Below, one piece after another: positions 7,575 to 17,462 of a stretch of 64,000 nucleotides of DNA. Position 1 is the first letter of the stretch. Every line of letters starts with the position of its first letter. The stretch lies in NCBI RefSeq assembly GCF_030848575.1, contig NZ_JAVDDX010000002.1, forward strand, positions 1,178,001 to 1,242,000, read 5' to 3'. This DNA is from Haloarcula sp. H-GB4. GTDB taxonomy: Archaea > Halobacteriota > Halobacteria > Halobacteriales > Haloarculaceae. A program made the translations under genes and the position numbers. Below the pieces are notes generated by a model. That model was not told the DNA's origin, searched no databases, and saw nothing but the letters and a program-made list of their open reading frames with translations.

Positions 7575-8930
7575 ATGGGATTGGAAAAAGGGGGAGAGGC
7601 AGTTGACAGGCGGTCCGTACTACAGATTGCCGGTGGAGTCGGTAGCGCGGGGCTTGCCGGGCTAGCGGGGTGCCAAGGCGGAGGATCGAGAGCCGAAAAC
7701 ACACCGGAGCACCCACCGCTCGGGAACTATCCGGTCGACGGCGACGCGGTCACGCTCGGCTTCAATGTGCCACAGTCCGGGACCTACGCCGCCGAAGGGC
7801 GCGACGAACTCCGAGGGTATGAGCTCGCTGTCACGCACCTCAACGAGGGCGGCGGCTGGGTCGGACAGGGTTCCTTTGACGTACTCAGCGGCGATGGCGT
7901 GCTCGGAAAGACCGTCGAGTACGTCACTGCAGACACGGAGACGAAGCCGGATGTCGCGACGGCCAATGCAAAGGAGATGATCGAGCAGGACGACGTCGTC
8001 ATGTTTTCCGGCGGCTCATCCAGTTCCGTCGCCATCGCTCAGCAGGAGGTTGCACAGGCCCAGAAAGTTCCGTATATGTGTTGTCTGACACACTCGAACG
8101 ACACGACAGGGACGGACTGTGTCCGCTACAGCTTCCGGGAGATGTTCAACGCGTACATGACCGCACAAGCGCTGCTTCCGGTACTCAAGGAACGGTTTGG
8201 CCGGGACGCCCAGTACGTCCAGATCTACGCGGACTACAACTGGGGGCAAACGATGGAGTCGTCAATCCGTGATTTCTTCACGTCGAGTGGCTGGGTCGAA
8301 CTCACAAGCATCCCGACACGTCTCGGGACGACGAACTACGAGGAACCGCTCAAACAGGCCCGGGACGCCGGTGCGGAGGTCGTCTTCCTTGACCACTACG
8401 GACTTGACGCCGCGAACTCACTGACAAAGGCGCAGGAAATTCTTCCTGACGAGGTGGGGATTGTGGTGCCGCTGTACAACCGTATCGTGGCGCAGAACGC
8501 CTCGAAAGCACTCGACGGTGTCGTCGGGACAGTTGCGTGGGATACCAGCATCTCGTCTGACCTCTCCAATGCGTTCAAGAACGCCTTCACCGCCGAGCAC
8601 GGGAACGCACAGCGACCCTCCGGCGTGGCCCATCTGGCCTACGCACAGACGCTCCAGTACGCTGCGGCCGTCGAGCGGGCCGGCACGTTCTACCCGCCAG
8701 CAGTTATCCGAGAGCTGGAAGACCACGAATACTCGGTCGGGCTGGGTAGCCAGACGATGCGGAGCTGTGACCATCAGGCCCAGCGTGGCGTGCCGGTGGT
8801 CGAAGGGCTTCCCGAATCCGAGCAGTCACTCGGTCGGTTTTACGACCTGCTCAGGGTTACGAAAGCGGTCGGATACGACTGTGACGGCGGCCCGGCCGTC
8901 GAATGCGAACTCGGAGAGTATGGGGACTAG
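7575..8930 (+). CDS. Tat-type substrate-binding lipoprotein, paralogue of 5362 gene
   Basis: 451 aa, the same length as the product at 5362 and clearly homologous along its whole length (shared ELAVTHLNEGGGWV, SGDGVLGKTVE, YAQTLQYAAAVERAGTF and a CDHQ motif). Signal DRRSVLQIAGGVGSAGLAGLAGC is a Tat lipoprotein signal. Family: LivK/UrtA-type type I binding proteins for amino acids, amides or urea. Here too no transporter subunits are encoded nearby. The pair plus CheC suggests chemosensory receptors, or delivery proteins with different ligands that arose by duplication. A perfect 9-bp hairpin follows the gene. Confidence 0.85.
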   Translation: MGLEKGGEAVDRRSVLQIAGGVGSAGLAGLAGCQGGGSRAENTPEHPPLGNYPVDGDAVTLGFNVPQSGTYAAEGRDELRGYELAVTHLNEGGGWVGQGSFDVLSGDGVLGKTVEYVTADTETKPDVATANAKEMIEQDDVVMFSGGSSSSVAIAQQEVAQAQKVPYMCCLTHSNDTTGTDCVRYSFREMFNAYMTAQALLPVLKERFGRDAQYVQIYADYNWGQTMESSIRDFFTSSGWVELTSIPTRLGTTNYEEPLKQARDAGAEVVFLDHYGLDAANSLTKAQEILPDEVGIVVPLYNRIVAQNASKALDGVVGTVAWDTSISSDLSNAFKNAFTAEHGNAQRPSGVAHLAYAQTLQYAAAVERAGTFYPPAVIRELEDHEYSVGLGSQTMRSCDHQAQRGVPVVEGLPESEQSLGRFYDLLRVTKAVGYDCDGGPAVECELGEYGD

Positions 8931-9029
8931 AGCCGGATCTCAGCGATGCTGAGTAACGGCAAAATACGGCATACGGAGAACCGAGCGGGGACATGGACAC
9001 GAGCAGTCCCCAGTTGTCAGAGGCAGACG

Positions 9030-9053
9030 GACGCGCCCTGAGACGGGCGCGTC
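9030..9053. terminator. GC-rich hairpin between convergent genes
   Basis: GACGCGCCC (9030-9038) and GGGCGCGTC (9045-9053) form a perfect 9-bp stem with a 6-nt loop. It lies between the ends of the plus-strand binding lipoprotein gene (8930) and the minus-strand nirA transcript (9091), so it may separate converging transcripts. No T-tract follows on either strand. Confidence 0.5.
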
Positions 9054-9090
9054 ACGTCGGCACATCCGGCCGTTCGGAGCCGGGGCCGCG

Positions 9091-9192
9091 TTACTCCAGT
9101 AGCTCCGGTGCCGCGTCGTATGCCACCCCCTCAGCCGCGGATTCCGACTGGTCGTCGCTGGCGTAGTCGGTCGAACAGTCTGTCTCAGCCAT
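9091..9192 (-). CDS. 33-aa acidic small protein downstream of nirA
   Basis: ATG 9192 to the stop at 9091 encodes MAETDCSTDYASDDQS... ending in PELLE: 33 residues, very acidic, with one Cys. It starts 2 nt after the nirA stop (TGA-CT-ATG), the spacing of coupled translation, so it is a plausible real small protein of the nitrite-reductase transcript. No family is recognised. It could be a chance reading frame. Confidence 0.45.
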   Translation of the reverse strand: MAETDCSTDYASDDQSESAAEGVAYDAAPELLE

Positions 9193-9194
9193 AG

Positions 9195-10961
9195 TCAGTC
9201 GTCCGCCGAAATCGGCTGGCCCTCGGCGTCTGTCGGGGCCGGGCTGTCGCCGTCGTCGAAGGGATACCACGACTGCTTGCCGTCGGCCAGGCACGGGTCG
9301 GTGTATCCCTCGACCTCTTCCGGTTCGGCCAATTCGACGATCGTCTCGTGACCGGTGGCGTCGACCCACTCCCGGAACGTCTGGCCCTCCGAGCGGAGCG
9401 CGGCGTAGGCCTCGACGATGTTGGCGATCATCCCCGGGACTTCGTCTGCGGGGACGCGCTGGCGGACCCACTCGATGAACGTCGGCTCCGCGCCGATGCC
9501 GCCGCCGACACCGATATCGACGGCTTCGACCATCTGGCCGTCCTTGCGAGCGCGCATCCCCTGTAAGCCGATGTCGGCCGTCATCGCCTGGCCGCAGTCG
9601 GCCGTACAGCCCGAGAAGTGCATCTTGATGCGGTCAACGTCATCGGGCATGTCGACGTTGTCACCGAGCCAGCGGAGCAGGCGGGCCATCCGCGCTTTCG
9701 TCTCTGTGAGCGCCAGCGAGCAGAACTCCGTCCCGGTGCAGGCCATCGCCCCCTGAACGAACGGGTTCGGTTCGGGCGAGTGTTTGTCCAGTAGCGGCTC
9801 GTTGAGGAGATTCGAGAGGTTCCCGTCGGGCACGTCCATGATGAGCGGGTTCTGTCGGCGGGTCAGGCGTACTTCGCCGGAGCCGTAGGCATCAGCGAGG
9901 TCCGCCAGCTCGATGGTGTCCTCGGCGGAGAGCCGGCCCACGGGTACCGAGAGCCCGACGTAGTTCTTGTCGTCTTGCTGGTCGTAGACACCGACGTGAT
10001 CGTGAGCCCCGTGTTCGGTCGCCTTGCCGGCGTTATACGTGTACTCCCCACGGAAGTCGGTGCCAGCGGTCTCGAACTCGAAACCAAGCCGTTCGTCGAG
10101 TTCTTCGCGGATGGCGTCAGTCCCGTGTTCATCGACAAAAAAGCGCGCGCGGTTCTTCGAGCGGTTCTGACGGTTGCCCGCCTCGTGGTAATACTCAACG
10201 AAAGCCCGGACTGTCTCGACGGCGTGTTCGGGCCGGATGAACAGGTCAAGCGGACGGGCCTCGCGGGGTTCGCGACCGCCAAGGCCGCCGCCGACGCGGA
10301 CGTTGAACCCCTCTACCTCCTCGCCACCGATGAACTTGTGGGCTGGCTCCAGCCCGATATCGTTGATGCTGTCCTGAGCACACCCCTGCTTGCACCCCGT
10401 CACCGAAATGTTGAATTTCCGGGGCATGTTGGCCAGGTCGTCGTCGTCGCGGATGGTCTCCTGAATCTCGTCGAGAATCGGGCGGGACTCGACGAACTCC
10501 TCAGCCTTGCCGGCGACCGGACAACCGGAGATATTTCGCATTGTATCCCCACCCGCCGAGCGTGAGGAGACGCCGACGGCTTCGAGTTTCTCCCAGATTT
10601 CCGGGATGTCTTCGAGTTTGAGCCAGTGCAGTTGGATGGACTGTCGCGTCGTGAAGTCAATCCAGCCGTTTCCGAACTCAGGGTTTTCGGCTGGTCCCTT
10701 CGCGTAGTCGCGGGCAACTTCGCCGATAGCCCGGAGTTGGTCGGGCTTCAAAACGCCGCCACAATTTGTCAGCCGCATCATGAAATACGACTCCTGGCCG
10801 CCGCGGTGGTGGAACACGCCCCAGAACTTGAACCGCGAGAACCACTTCTCGCGTTCGTCCTCGGGAATCGATTCCCAGCCACTCTCAGCGAACTCCTCTA
10901 GTTTCTCCCGTACCTCGTCACCGTACAGCTCCGCCTTGTACTCCTCTTTTTTATGTGCCAT
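9195..10961 (-). CDS. nirA: ferredoxin-type assimilatory nitrite (or sulfite) reductase
   Basis: 588-aa siroheme/[4Fe-4S] reductase. The cluster-siroheme ligands are seen as CTGTEFCSLA (~407) and HFSGCTADCGQ (~450). The ferrodoxin-like half repeats and N-terminal substrate Arg/Lys regions are present (RLTNCGGVLKPDQL, NISGCPVAGK). The reaction is nitrite to ammonium with reduced ferredoxin; the sulfite reductase family is nearly identical in motifs. Neighbouring nitrate reductase and NarK-type transporter genes make nitrite the likely substrate. It is on its own promoter: ATATAT at 10983-10988 is about 25 nt before the ATG, consistent with a leaderless message. The acidic tail continues into a coupled 33-aa ORF. 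Confidence 0.9.
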   Translation of the reverse strand: MAHKKEEYKAELYGDEVREKLEEFAESGWESIPEDEREKWFSRFKFWGVFHHRGGQESYFMMRLTNCGGVLKPDQLRAIGEVARDYAKGPAENPEFGNGWIDFTTRQSIQLHWLKLEDIPEIWEKLEAVGVSSRSAGGDTMRNISGCPVAGKAEEFVESRPILDEIQETIRDDDDLANMPRKFNISVTGCKQGCAQDSINDIGLEPAHKFIGGEEVEGFNVRVGGGLGGREPREARPLDLFIRPEHAVETVRAFVEYYHEAGNRQNRSKNRARFFVDEHGTDAIREELDERLGFEFETAGTDFRGEYTYNAGKATEHGAHDHVGVYDQQDDKNYVGLSVPVGRLSAEDTIELADLADAYGSGEVRLTRRQNPLIMDVPDGNLSNLLNEPLLDKHSPEPNPFVQGAMACTGTEFCSLALTETKARMARLLRWLGDNVDMPDDVDRIKMHFSGCTADCGQAMTADIGLQGMRARKDGQMVEAVDIGVGGGIGAEPTFIEWVRQRVPADEVPGMIANIVEAYAALRSEGQTFREWVDATGHETIVELAEPEEVEGYTDPCLADGKQSWYPFDDGDSPAPTDAEGQPISADD

Positions 10962-11383
10962 CTTCGATCACCCTCTCTCTTGATATATGTGGTTTTTTAT
11001 CACTCATAAGCATCTGAATGTCCGCTAATTTACGTCTAATTACTCAGCTTGGTGACTTATAACACTAATCGTTAAAGAAGTAAAGAGTGAGGGTGAGTTC
11101 GACAACAGCCGTCCAGAATTATACCGTCTGGGAGGTGTTTAAAGAGGTTATACACCACATAGACAGAACGGACGAAACCGCAGTACGGCAAGCGACTGAC
11201 TCGTCGAGAGCCAGAGTTGTCTTTCGGAGAAACTCTCCGAAGACAGGTCACCGGATCGGGCTGGACCCGTAGAACTGGGGTGTCGGTCGCGCGTGCGCTG
11301 AACCGGACCAGACGGACGCGACACGCAACGTAGCGGCTGTAGTAGCGAACGCGCGTGAAGTAAACGAGAGACCGTAAGAGGCG
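10962..11383. other. intergenic region between nitrate transporter and nirA
   Basis: 422 nt without a convincing gene. Its left end is AT-rich and carries the nirA promoter (minus strand), with ATATAT at 10983-10988 and a further TTATAAG-type box near 11056. The middle contains an imperfect hairpin: arms 11218-11230 and 11234-11245 pair over 12 bp with one bulged T. The 60-codon frame at 11087 has no family features. Confidence 0.55.
11218..11245. terminator. 12-bp hairpin downstream of nitrate transporter gene
   Basis: TGTCTTTCGGAGA (11218-11230) pairs with TCTCCGAAGACA (11234-11245), leaving one T bulged and an AAC loop. It sits ~140 nt beyond the transporter stop and ~260 nt before nirA, so it could end the nasA-transporter transcript or be a processing site. 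No T-run follows. Confidence 0.4.
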
Positions 11384-12706
11384 TCAGTCGTCGCCGGAGG
11401 CGACAGTCGGGCCGTCCTGCGTACTTCCGACGAACCCGGCCGTGTTCGCGATTTTGGCGATTTCCGGTCGGAACACCCACGCCGACAGGACGACGATGGG
11501 TATCATGGTGACAGCGGCTACGGAGTACCCCAGGTGGAGGTTCGCCAGCCACGGCGCGGAGTAGAACAGCGGGTAGACGATCCCACCGACAGTGCCGACG
11601 CCGCCGACGACCCCCGCAACCGAACCAGAGTCGTTGGGGAACATCGCAGGCACCTGCGCGAAGATAGCGCCCTCAGCCCAGGCACAGCCCGTGCCCACGA
11701 GGAAGCCGATGACGACAGCGTTCAACAGCACCCCAGAGAGGCCGGCCAGCGTCATGGCGAACATCATCACCACAATGAAACAGAGCCCGAGGAACGTCCA
11801 CTGTCCGCGGTACTGGCCCTTGAAGAACGGCAGGATGTTCTTTTCTTTGCGGGCCAGCAGGTCGCTGCCGTAGCCACCGAACGGCCGGAGCAGCCCCGCG
11901 GCAATCGAGAAGGTCGCGGCGAAGGTGCTTGCGATGACGAGGTTGTCCTGATTGAACGCCTCACGATAGTAAGTAGCGAGCCACCCGTTCATCGACAGTT
12001 CCAGACCGAACGACATGATGTACGCGGCGGCGAGGACGACAGTGCCGTACCGCGTGGCCGTGTGCAGCCAGCCTTTGAAGTTGGTGTTCTCTTTGGTCGC
12101 CTGTCGTTTTGCATCGGTCTTCGCGGCCTCGCCGAGCGTGTAGTAGGCGATTGCGAGGAGAATAGAGACGATACCGGTGTAGAAGAACGCGGCTCGCCAG
12201 TTGGTCGAGAACAGCGGGCCGCTCCAGCCGGAACCGAACACGCGGGGGAGAATCAGTGCGCCGCCGGCGGCCCCGGCGTTCCCGACGCCGGCATAAATAC
12301 CCTCAGCCAGACCGAGATTCTCTTCCTCGAACCACTCGGCGACGTGCTGGATGCCGATGACGAACGTGATGCCGGCCGTCGCCACGATGAGTCGCAACAC
12401 GAAGAACACGGAGTAGTCCTGTGCGAAGGCGCTCCCGATCGAGAACACGCCGACGTAGGCCAGCACGATGGCGAAGATAGCCGGCGCGCCGAACTTATCC
12501 GAGAGCCAGCCGGTGAGCATCCGGCCGAATGGCGCCATCCAGATGGCCGAGCTCGCCAGAATACCGATCTCCGCCGTCGACAGTCCGAACTCCTCGGCCA
12601 TTGGACCGGTGAACGGCGCGAACGAGAACCAAATAAGGAACGAGAAATTGAAGCCGATGGTCGCCAACAGTAGCGTCCGGTACTTCGTCATCTTGATCAG
12701 TCCCAT
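11384..12706 (-). CDS. narK: nitrate/nitrite MFS transporter (NarK/NasA type)
   Basis: 440-aa major facilitator with about 12 membrane helices, expected to carry nitrate (or nitrite) across the cytoplasmic membrane. The NarK-family nitrate signature is seen as [18 protein letters not shown] (~140-160), and a second Gly-rich copy falls in [15 protein letters not shown] (~375). The MFS loop motif is [13 protein letters not shown] (~60). MTKYRTLLL five codons in is an alternative start. It lies between nasA and nirA on the same strand with ~320-420-nt gaps on both sides, so each gene may have its own promoter. Confidence 0.92.
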   Translation of the reverse strand: MGLIKMTKYRTLLLATIGFNFSFLIWFSFAPFTGPMAEEFGLSTAEIGILASSAIWMAPFGRMLTGWLSDKFGAPAIFAIVLAYVGVFSIGSAFAQDYSVFFVLRLIVATAGITFVIGIQHVAEWFEEENLGLAEGIYAGVGNAGAAGGALILPRVFGSGWSGPLFSTNWRAAFFYTGIVSILLAIAYYTLGEAAKTDAKRQATKENTNFKGWLHTATRYGTVVLAAAYIMSFGLELSMNGWLATYYREAFNQDNLVIASTFAATFSIAAGLLRPFGGYGSDLLARKEKNILPFFKGQYRGQWTFLGLCFIVVMMFAMTLAGLSGVLLNAVVIGFLVGTGCAWAEGAIFAQVPAMFPNDSGSVAGVVGGVGTVGGIVYPLFYSAPWLANLHLGYSVAAVTMIPIVVLSAWVFRPEIAKIANTAGFVGSTQDGPTVASGDD

Positions 12707-13026
12707 GCCGACACCCCAGTTACGGACCGCGCGTTATCTACGTCCATTACCGAAATTTTGTCCACCAATTCGATTTTATTTTGGATGTGTGCCCACATCA
12801 GTACATGATAGGCAAAATACTCGTCATTAAATAACATTACCCCTTTACAAAACGGCTATTCTAATCTGCCTGAGTGGATAGACTGGAAATATATCATCGG
12901 ATATCCCCTGTTTAAGGCCATTGAACGCCCAGCGTATGGAGGAATAATTGGACATATTTAGATTAATTCGAACGGTACTGGAGAAGCGCGTGTTGCCGAG
13001 ATGTCGGAAGCGCGCCCCATATCGGT
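12707..13026. other. AT-rich intergenic region, nasA to transporter
   Basis: 320 nt, conspicuously AT-rich (12760-12970), with TTTTATTTTGG-type and TTTAGATTAATTC boxes that could be promoters for the transporter gene on the minus strand. No convincing coding frame: the 79-codon frame at 12845 has random composition. Confidence 0.5.
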
Positions 13027-15132
13027 TCAGTCGGCCGTGGCCGGCGGCAATTCGGCCTCCGGGGCAATGAGGCGGGCGGCACACTGCTTAAAGTTCGGCT
13101 CGTCGGACTGAGGGTCCCGGTCCGAGAGCGTCAGCCGGTTCGTCGCCGGGTGGTGAATCGGGAGCCACACCATCCCGTGGGGGACGCCCTCGTCCCGGTC
13201 GATGGCGACCGTCGCGGAGCCCCGACGGGTCTCGACGGTCAGCGTCCCGTCGGTGACGAGGCCGCTGTGTTCCGCGACCGTCTCGGGATGGATGCGAGCC
13301 ACCAGCGGGCCGGCCTCGCCGCCGCGGGATCGGACGCCGGTGTTGTACCCGTCGGCCTCGCGGGCGGTGTTCAGGGTCAGCGGGTAGTCGTTGTCGGTTG
13401 GTTCCGGGAGCGACCCCTGGCGGCCGGTCGAGAACTGTGCCCGACCGGACGGCGTCGGGAACGACCACGATTCGTCGGCATGGTAGCGGTAGCCGCCGGC
13501 GCTTTCCTCGTCCGGCGCGGGCCACCTGACGGCGTGGCTCTCGTCGAGGCGCTCGTAGGTGATGCCCGAACAGTCAGCGACCGTTCCTGCAGTGAGCGAT
13601 GTGAACTCGTCGAAGACATCCGACGGATCCGGCGACGTGCTTTCGAACAGGTCGGGGAACAGCCGTGAACCGATGGTGGCGATGATCTCCAGATCCGACC
13701 TGACCCCGCTCGGTAGGTCGGTGGCCGACCGAACCCGGGAGATGGTCCGCTCCATGTTCGTCGTCGTTCCGTCGCTTTCCCCCCACGTCGCGGCGGGCAG
13801 GACCACATCGGCGACCTCCGTCGTTTCGGTGTGGAAGGCGTCCTGCGCGACGACGAACGCGTCTTCGAACGTCTCGCGGACGCTCTCTGCCTCGGGCATC
13901 CCGGCGACGGGATTTGTGGCGACAGCCCAGACGGCCTCGGGATCATCTTCGAGCATCCCGACCGGGCCGGGGCCGGTGTCGTCGGGCAAGCGGTCCACCG
14001 GCACGTCCCAGTGGTCGGCGACGAGGCGACGGGGGTCCGGGTCCTCGAAGGCTCGCTGGCCGGGCCAGGTCCCCTTCGAGGAGCAGATACGGGTCCCCAT
14101 GGAGTTGGCCTGGCCGGTCAGCGAGAACGGGCCCCCGCCGGGCCGGAGGTTCCCAGTCGCCAGCGTCAGGTCGATGAGCGCCCGGGCGGTTTCGGTCCCC
14201 TGGACGTGCTGATTGATGCCCATGCCCCAGTAGACGAGCGCCCGCTGGTCCATCGCGTCGGCAAGCAGGTCCACGTCGGCCATCTCGACACCGGCCTCGG
14301 CGGCGGCATCGGCGGCATCGGGCAGCGTCGCGAGCAGGTCCTCGAACCCGTCGGTCGCTTCGTCGACGAATTCGCGGTCGACACGCCCCGTCTCAACGAT
14401 ACGAGCGAGAACAGCCCGGGCCAGCGCGAGGTCCTTGCCTGGGGCAGGCGCGACGTGGTGCTCGGAGTTCTCCGCAGTCTCGGAGCGGACCGGGTCAACG
14501 ACAATGATCTCCACACCGTCTTCATCGGCGGACTGCTGGACCCAGCGGAACAGCACGGGGTGGGCGACCGCCGGGTTCGCCCCCCAGACGACGTGGCGGT
14601 CGGCATCGCTGATGTCGGCGTACGTACACGGCGGGGCGTCGCTGCCGAAGGCCTGATAGTAGGCGGTGACGGCGCTGGCCATGCACAGCGTCGTGTTGGC
14701 GTCGTAGTTGCGCGTGCCGAAGCCGCCGCGGGCGACCTTCCCTAGCGCGTAGGCGGCCTCGTTTGTCTGCTGGCCGCTACCCAGTATCGCGACGGAGTCA
14801 GGGTCCTGCTGGTGGGCGGCCTGAAGGCCCTCCACAGCGCGGGCCAGCGCCACGTCCCACTGGGTCTGGCGGAGTTCGCCGTCACTGCGGACCATCGGCC
14901 GGGTGAGCCACTCCCCGTCGGGGGCCTTGCTCTCCCGGAGACCACGGGCACAGGCGAGTCCCTGGCTGACTGGATGCGCGGCGTCGCCGCGAACAGCGTC
15001 GATACCGTACCCCTCGTCAGCGCCCTGGTGCATGTGCCCGCAGCCGACTGCACACCGCATACACGTCGTCGGCACCCAGTCGCTCACAGCCGCCCACGCG
15101 CCGTCCCGACGCCCATTTGTCCAGCTTGGCAT
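13027..15132 (-). CDS. nasA: assimilatory nitrate reductase, molybdopterin catalytic subunit
   Basis: 701-aa member of the DMSO-reductase (Mo-bis-MGD) family that reduces nitrate to nitrite in the cytoplasm. An N-terminal [4Fe-4S] site reads C-x2-C-x3-C...C (CMRCAVGCGHMH near residue 24, GLACARG near 60). Molybdopterin-binding signatures include ALVYWGMGINQHVQGTE and GPFSLTGQANSMGTR. There is no Tat signal, which fits the assimilatory rather than respiratory enzyme. Length matches the one-cluster, ferredoxin-dependent NarB/NasA enzymes. It is divergently oriented to hemL; the nitrate transporter and nirA follow downstream. Confidence 0.92.
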   Translation of the reverse strand: MPSWTNGRRDGAWAAVSDWVPTTCMRCAVGCGHMHQGADEGYGIDAVRGDAAHPVSQGLACARGLRESKAPDGEWLTRPMVRSDGELRQTQWDVALARAVEGLQAAHQQDPDSVAILGSGQQTNEAAYALGKVARGGFGTRNYDANTTLCMASAVTAYYQAFGSDAPPCTYADISDADRHVVWGANPAVAHPVLFRWVQQSADEDGVEIIVVDPVRSETAENSEHHVAPAPGKDLALARAVLARIVETGRVDREFVDEATDGFEDLLATLPDAADAAAEAGVEMADVDLLADAMDQRALVYWGMGINQHVQGTETARALIDLTLATGNLRPGGGPFSLTGQANSMGTRICSSKGTWPGQRAFEDPDPRRLVADHWDVPVDRLPDDTGPGPVGMLEDDPEAVWAVATNPVAGMPEAESVRETFEDAFVVAQDAFHTETTEVADVVLPAATWGESDGTTTNMERTISRVRSATDLPSGVRSDLEIIATIGSRLFPDLFESTSPDPSDVFDEFTSLTAGTVADCSGITYERLDESHAVRWPAPDEESAGGYRYHADESWSFPTPSGRAQFSTGRQGSLPEPTDNDYPLTLNTAREADGYNTGVRSRGGEAGPLVARIHPETVAEHSGLVTDGTLTVETRRGSATVAIDRDEGVPHGMVWLPIHHPATNRLTLSDRDPQSDEPNFKQCAARLIAPEAELPPATAD

Positions 15133-15309
15133 GATATTACAGTACGTTCAGATGCCATTATCGTGTTTGCATAGAAGAACACACACTGTATAACAGTAAC
15201 TCTTTACGAAATACTTATTTCAACGGTAAGTCCGTGACGTACGTCCACCAAGTCGATTGCACCGCCAGGTAACAACAGTTTCTTTCTGACAGCGGTCAAA
15301 CGGCAGCGT

Positions 15310-16647
15310 ATGAACCACGAGCAGTCACGAGCGCTGTACGACCGCGCCCTGTCGGTGCTGTCGGGCGGCGTCAACTCCTCCGTGCGAGCGACGCGGCCCT
15401 ATCCGTTCTTCGTCGAGAAGGGGGACGGCGGGCACGTCATCGACGCCGACGGGAACCGATACATCGACTTCGTCATGGGCTATGGTCCGCTGCTGCTGGG
15501 CCACAGCCTGCCCGAACAGGTCCAGTCGGCCATCCAGCAACACGCCGCCGAGGGGCCGATGTACGGCGCACCCACTGAAGTCGAGGTCGAACTGGCCGAG
15601 TTCGTCACCCGGCACGTCCCCAGCGTCGAGATGCTCCGGTTCGTCAACAGCGGGACCGAGGCAACGGTCTCGGCGGTCCGACTAGCTCGTGGCTACACGG
15701 GACGGGACAAGATCGTTGTGATGCAGAGCGGCTATCACGGCGCACAGGAGTCCACGCTGGTCGAGGGCGAGGGCGACCACACGGCCCCGTCCAGCCCCGG
15801 TATCCCCGAGAGCTTCGCCGAGCATACGCTGACTGTCCCGTTCAACGACGAGGAAGCCGCCCATGAGGTGTTCGAGGAACACGGTGACGACATCGCCGCG
15901 GTGCTCACCGAACCCATCCTCGGGAACTACGGCATCGTCCACCCGGTCGAGGGCTACCACGACACGCTCCGGGAGCTGTGTGACGACCACGGCTCCCTGC
16001 TGATCTTCGACGAGGTCATTACCGGCTTCCGCGTCGGCGGTCTCCAGTGTGCCCAAGGCGCGTTCGACATCGACCCCGATATCACCACCTTCGGGAAGAT
16101 CGTCGGTGGCGGCTTCCCGGTCGGGGCAATCGGCGGCAAAAGCGAGATCATCGAGCAGTTCACCCCTGCCGGCGACGTGTTCCAGTCCGGGACCTTCTCC
16201 GGCCACCCCGTGACGATGGCGGCCGGCCTGGAGACGTTGCGGTATGCGGCTGAACACGACGTATACGACCACGTCAACGACCTCGGCGAACGACTTCGAG
16301 CGGGCTTGCAGGATATCCTCGAAGACCAAGCTCCCGAGTACACCGTCGTCGGTCGAGATTCGATGTTCAAGGTCATCTTCACCCGTGATGGTCCGGATTC
16401 GTTCGAGGGGCAATGTGAGGCTGGCTGCCAGCAACAGGAGTCCTGTCCGCGCTTCGAGTACTGTCCGAAGACCGGCCACGACGTGACACAGGCCGAGACC
16501 GAGCGATGGGAGCGGCTGTTCTGGCCCGCGATGAAAGACCAGGGCGTGTTCCTCACGGCGAACCAGTTCGAGTCACAATTCATCTGTGATGCCCACACAG
16601 GTGAAGACATTGAGAATGCGCTCGAAGCGTACAAAGAGGCGATATGA
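15310..16647 (+). CDS. hemL: glutamate-1-semialdehyde 2,1-aminomutase
   Basis: 445-aa PLP enzyme converting glutamate-1-semialdehyde to 5-aminolevulinate, the precursor of haem, siroheme and cobalamin. Family motifs: [10 protein letters not shown] (N-terminus), FVNSGTEAT (PLP phosphate), [14 protein letters not shown] and the Schiff-base Lys in [15 protein letters not shown] four-cysteine patch, C369-x3-C373-x5-C379-x5-C385, sits in the region that in bacterial enzymes has no such cluster. Siroheme made from this pathway is the cofactor of the neighbouring nitrite reductase. The next gene starts 1 nt after its stop. Confidence 0.95.
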   Translation: MNHEQSRALYDRALSVLSGGVNSSVRATRPYPFFVEKGDGGHVIDADGNRYIDFVMGYGPLLLGHSLPEQVQSAIQQHAAEGPMYGAPTEVEVELAEFVTRHVPSVEMLRFVNSGTEATVSAVRLARGYTGRDKIVVMQSGYHGAQESTLVEGEGDHTAPSSPGIPESFAEHTLTVPFNDEEAAHEVFEEHGDDIAAVLTEPILGNYGIVHPVEGYHDTLRELCDDHGSLLIFDEVITGFRVGGLQCAQGAFDIDPDITTFGKIVGGGFPVGAIGGKSEIIEQFTPAGDVFQSGTFSGHPVTMAAGLETLRYAAEHDVYDHVNDLGERLRAGLQDILEDQAPEYTVVGRDSMFKVIFTRDGPDSFEGQCEAGCQQQESCPRFEYCPKTGHDVTQAETERWERLFWPAMKDQGVFLTANQFESQFICDAHTGEDIENALEAYKEAI

Positions 16648-16648
16648 G

Positions 16649-17461
16649 GTGAGCGACGACGACATCGCACTTTCGGAGAAGCGGATGTACGGGGCGAAGC
16701 GCCCGGAGACCCACGCGTACGTCGCGTCGGGACTGGGCGTCACCCGCGTTGAGACGGCTGGTGGCCAAATCGGACGGTTCAGCCTGAGCGAGCGATGCAA
16801 TGCCCGTGACGTGGCCGGCGCAAGCGGTGAAGTCGCGGTCGCCACCGACGAGGACGTGCTCGTGTTGACTGACGACGGCTTCGTCTCGACTGGGTTCGGG
16901 CCGGCCACCGCCGTCGGCTACGACGGCGACGGACTGCTCGCGGCCGGCGACGGCCGTGTCGCCCGCTACGACGATGGCGAATGGACCGATATCGGGAGCG
17001 TTGACGACGTGCGCGCCATCGACGGCGACCGCCTCGCCGCGGCAGACGGCGTGTACGCCCTGCCGTCGCTCGACCGGCTCGGTCTAGTGGATGTGGCCGA
17101 CGTGTCCGGCGACTACGCCGCGACCGAGAGCGGGCTGTACCGCTACGAAGGCGAGAGCGCCGACAGCGAGTGGATCGAGGTCCGGTCGGGTCGGCACATG
17201 GCGGTCGCAAGCGACGGCGAGCAGGTACACGCTGCCGCGGTGGACGGGCTGTACGAACTGACCGACGGATCGTGGGAGCCGTGTGCGCTCCCCGTCGACG
17301 AGCGTGTGATGGACGTGACCCACGGCGACGACACCTACGCTATCACCGAGAACGGAACCTTCCTCGTTGCAACCGCGGCCGAGGCGACAGCCGACGGGCA
17401 GGGTGGCTGGCGACAACGCTCGCTGGGCGTCCCTGACGTTGTCGGCGTTGCCGTCGCCTGA
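16649..17461 (+). CDS. HVO_0234-type beta-propeller protein
   Basis: 270 aa from GTG 16649, one base after the hemL stop. Repeated short blocks of the type V-A-T-D-E-D-V-L-V-L-T-D-D-G and G-L-Y-R-Y-E-G suggest a six- or seven-bladed beta-propeller. There is no signal peptide, so it is probably cytosolic. It belongs to a haloarchaeal family annotated HVO_0234-type beta-propeller; its function is unknown. The tight spacing to hemL suggests cotranscription. The reading frame is open further upstream (to 16586), but that part overlaps hemL and is Lys/Arg-rich and unlike the rest. Confidence 0.8.
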   Translation: MSDDDIALSEKRMYGAKRPETHAYVASGLGVTRVETAGGQIGRFSLSERCNARDVAGASGEVAVATDEDVLVLTDDGFVSTGFGPATAVGYDGDGLLAAGDGRVARYDDGEWTDIGSVDDVRAIDGDRLAAADGVYALPSLDRLGLVDVADVSGDYAATESGLYRYEGESADSEWIEVRSGRHMAVASDGEQVHAAAVDGLYELTDGSWEPCALPVDERVMDVTHGDDTYAITENGTFLVATAAEATADGQGGWRQRSLGVPDVVGVAVA

Positions 17462-17462
17462 T

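Noticed and set aside
12845-13084. 79-codon frame in the nasA-transporter gap
   Set aside because: Random composition, overlaps the nasA 3' end, no recognisable start signal.
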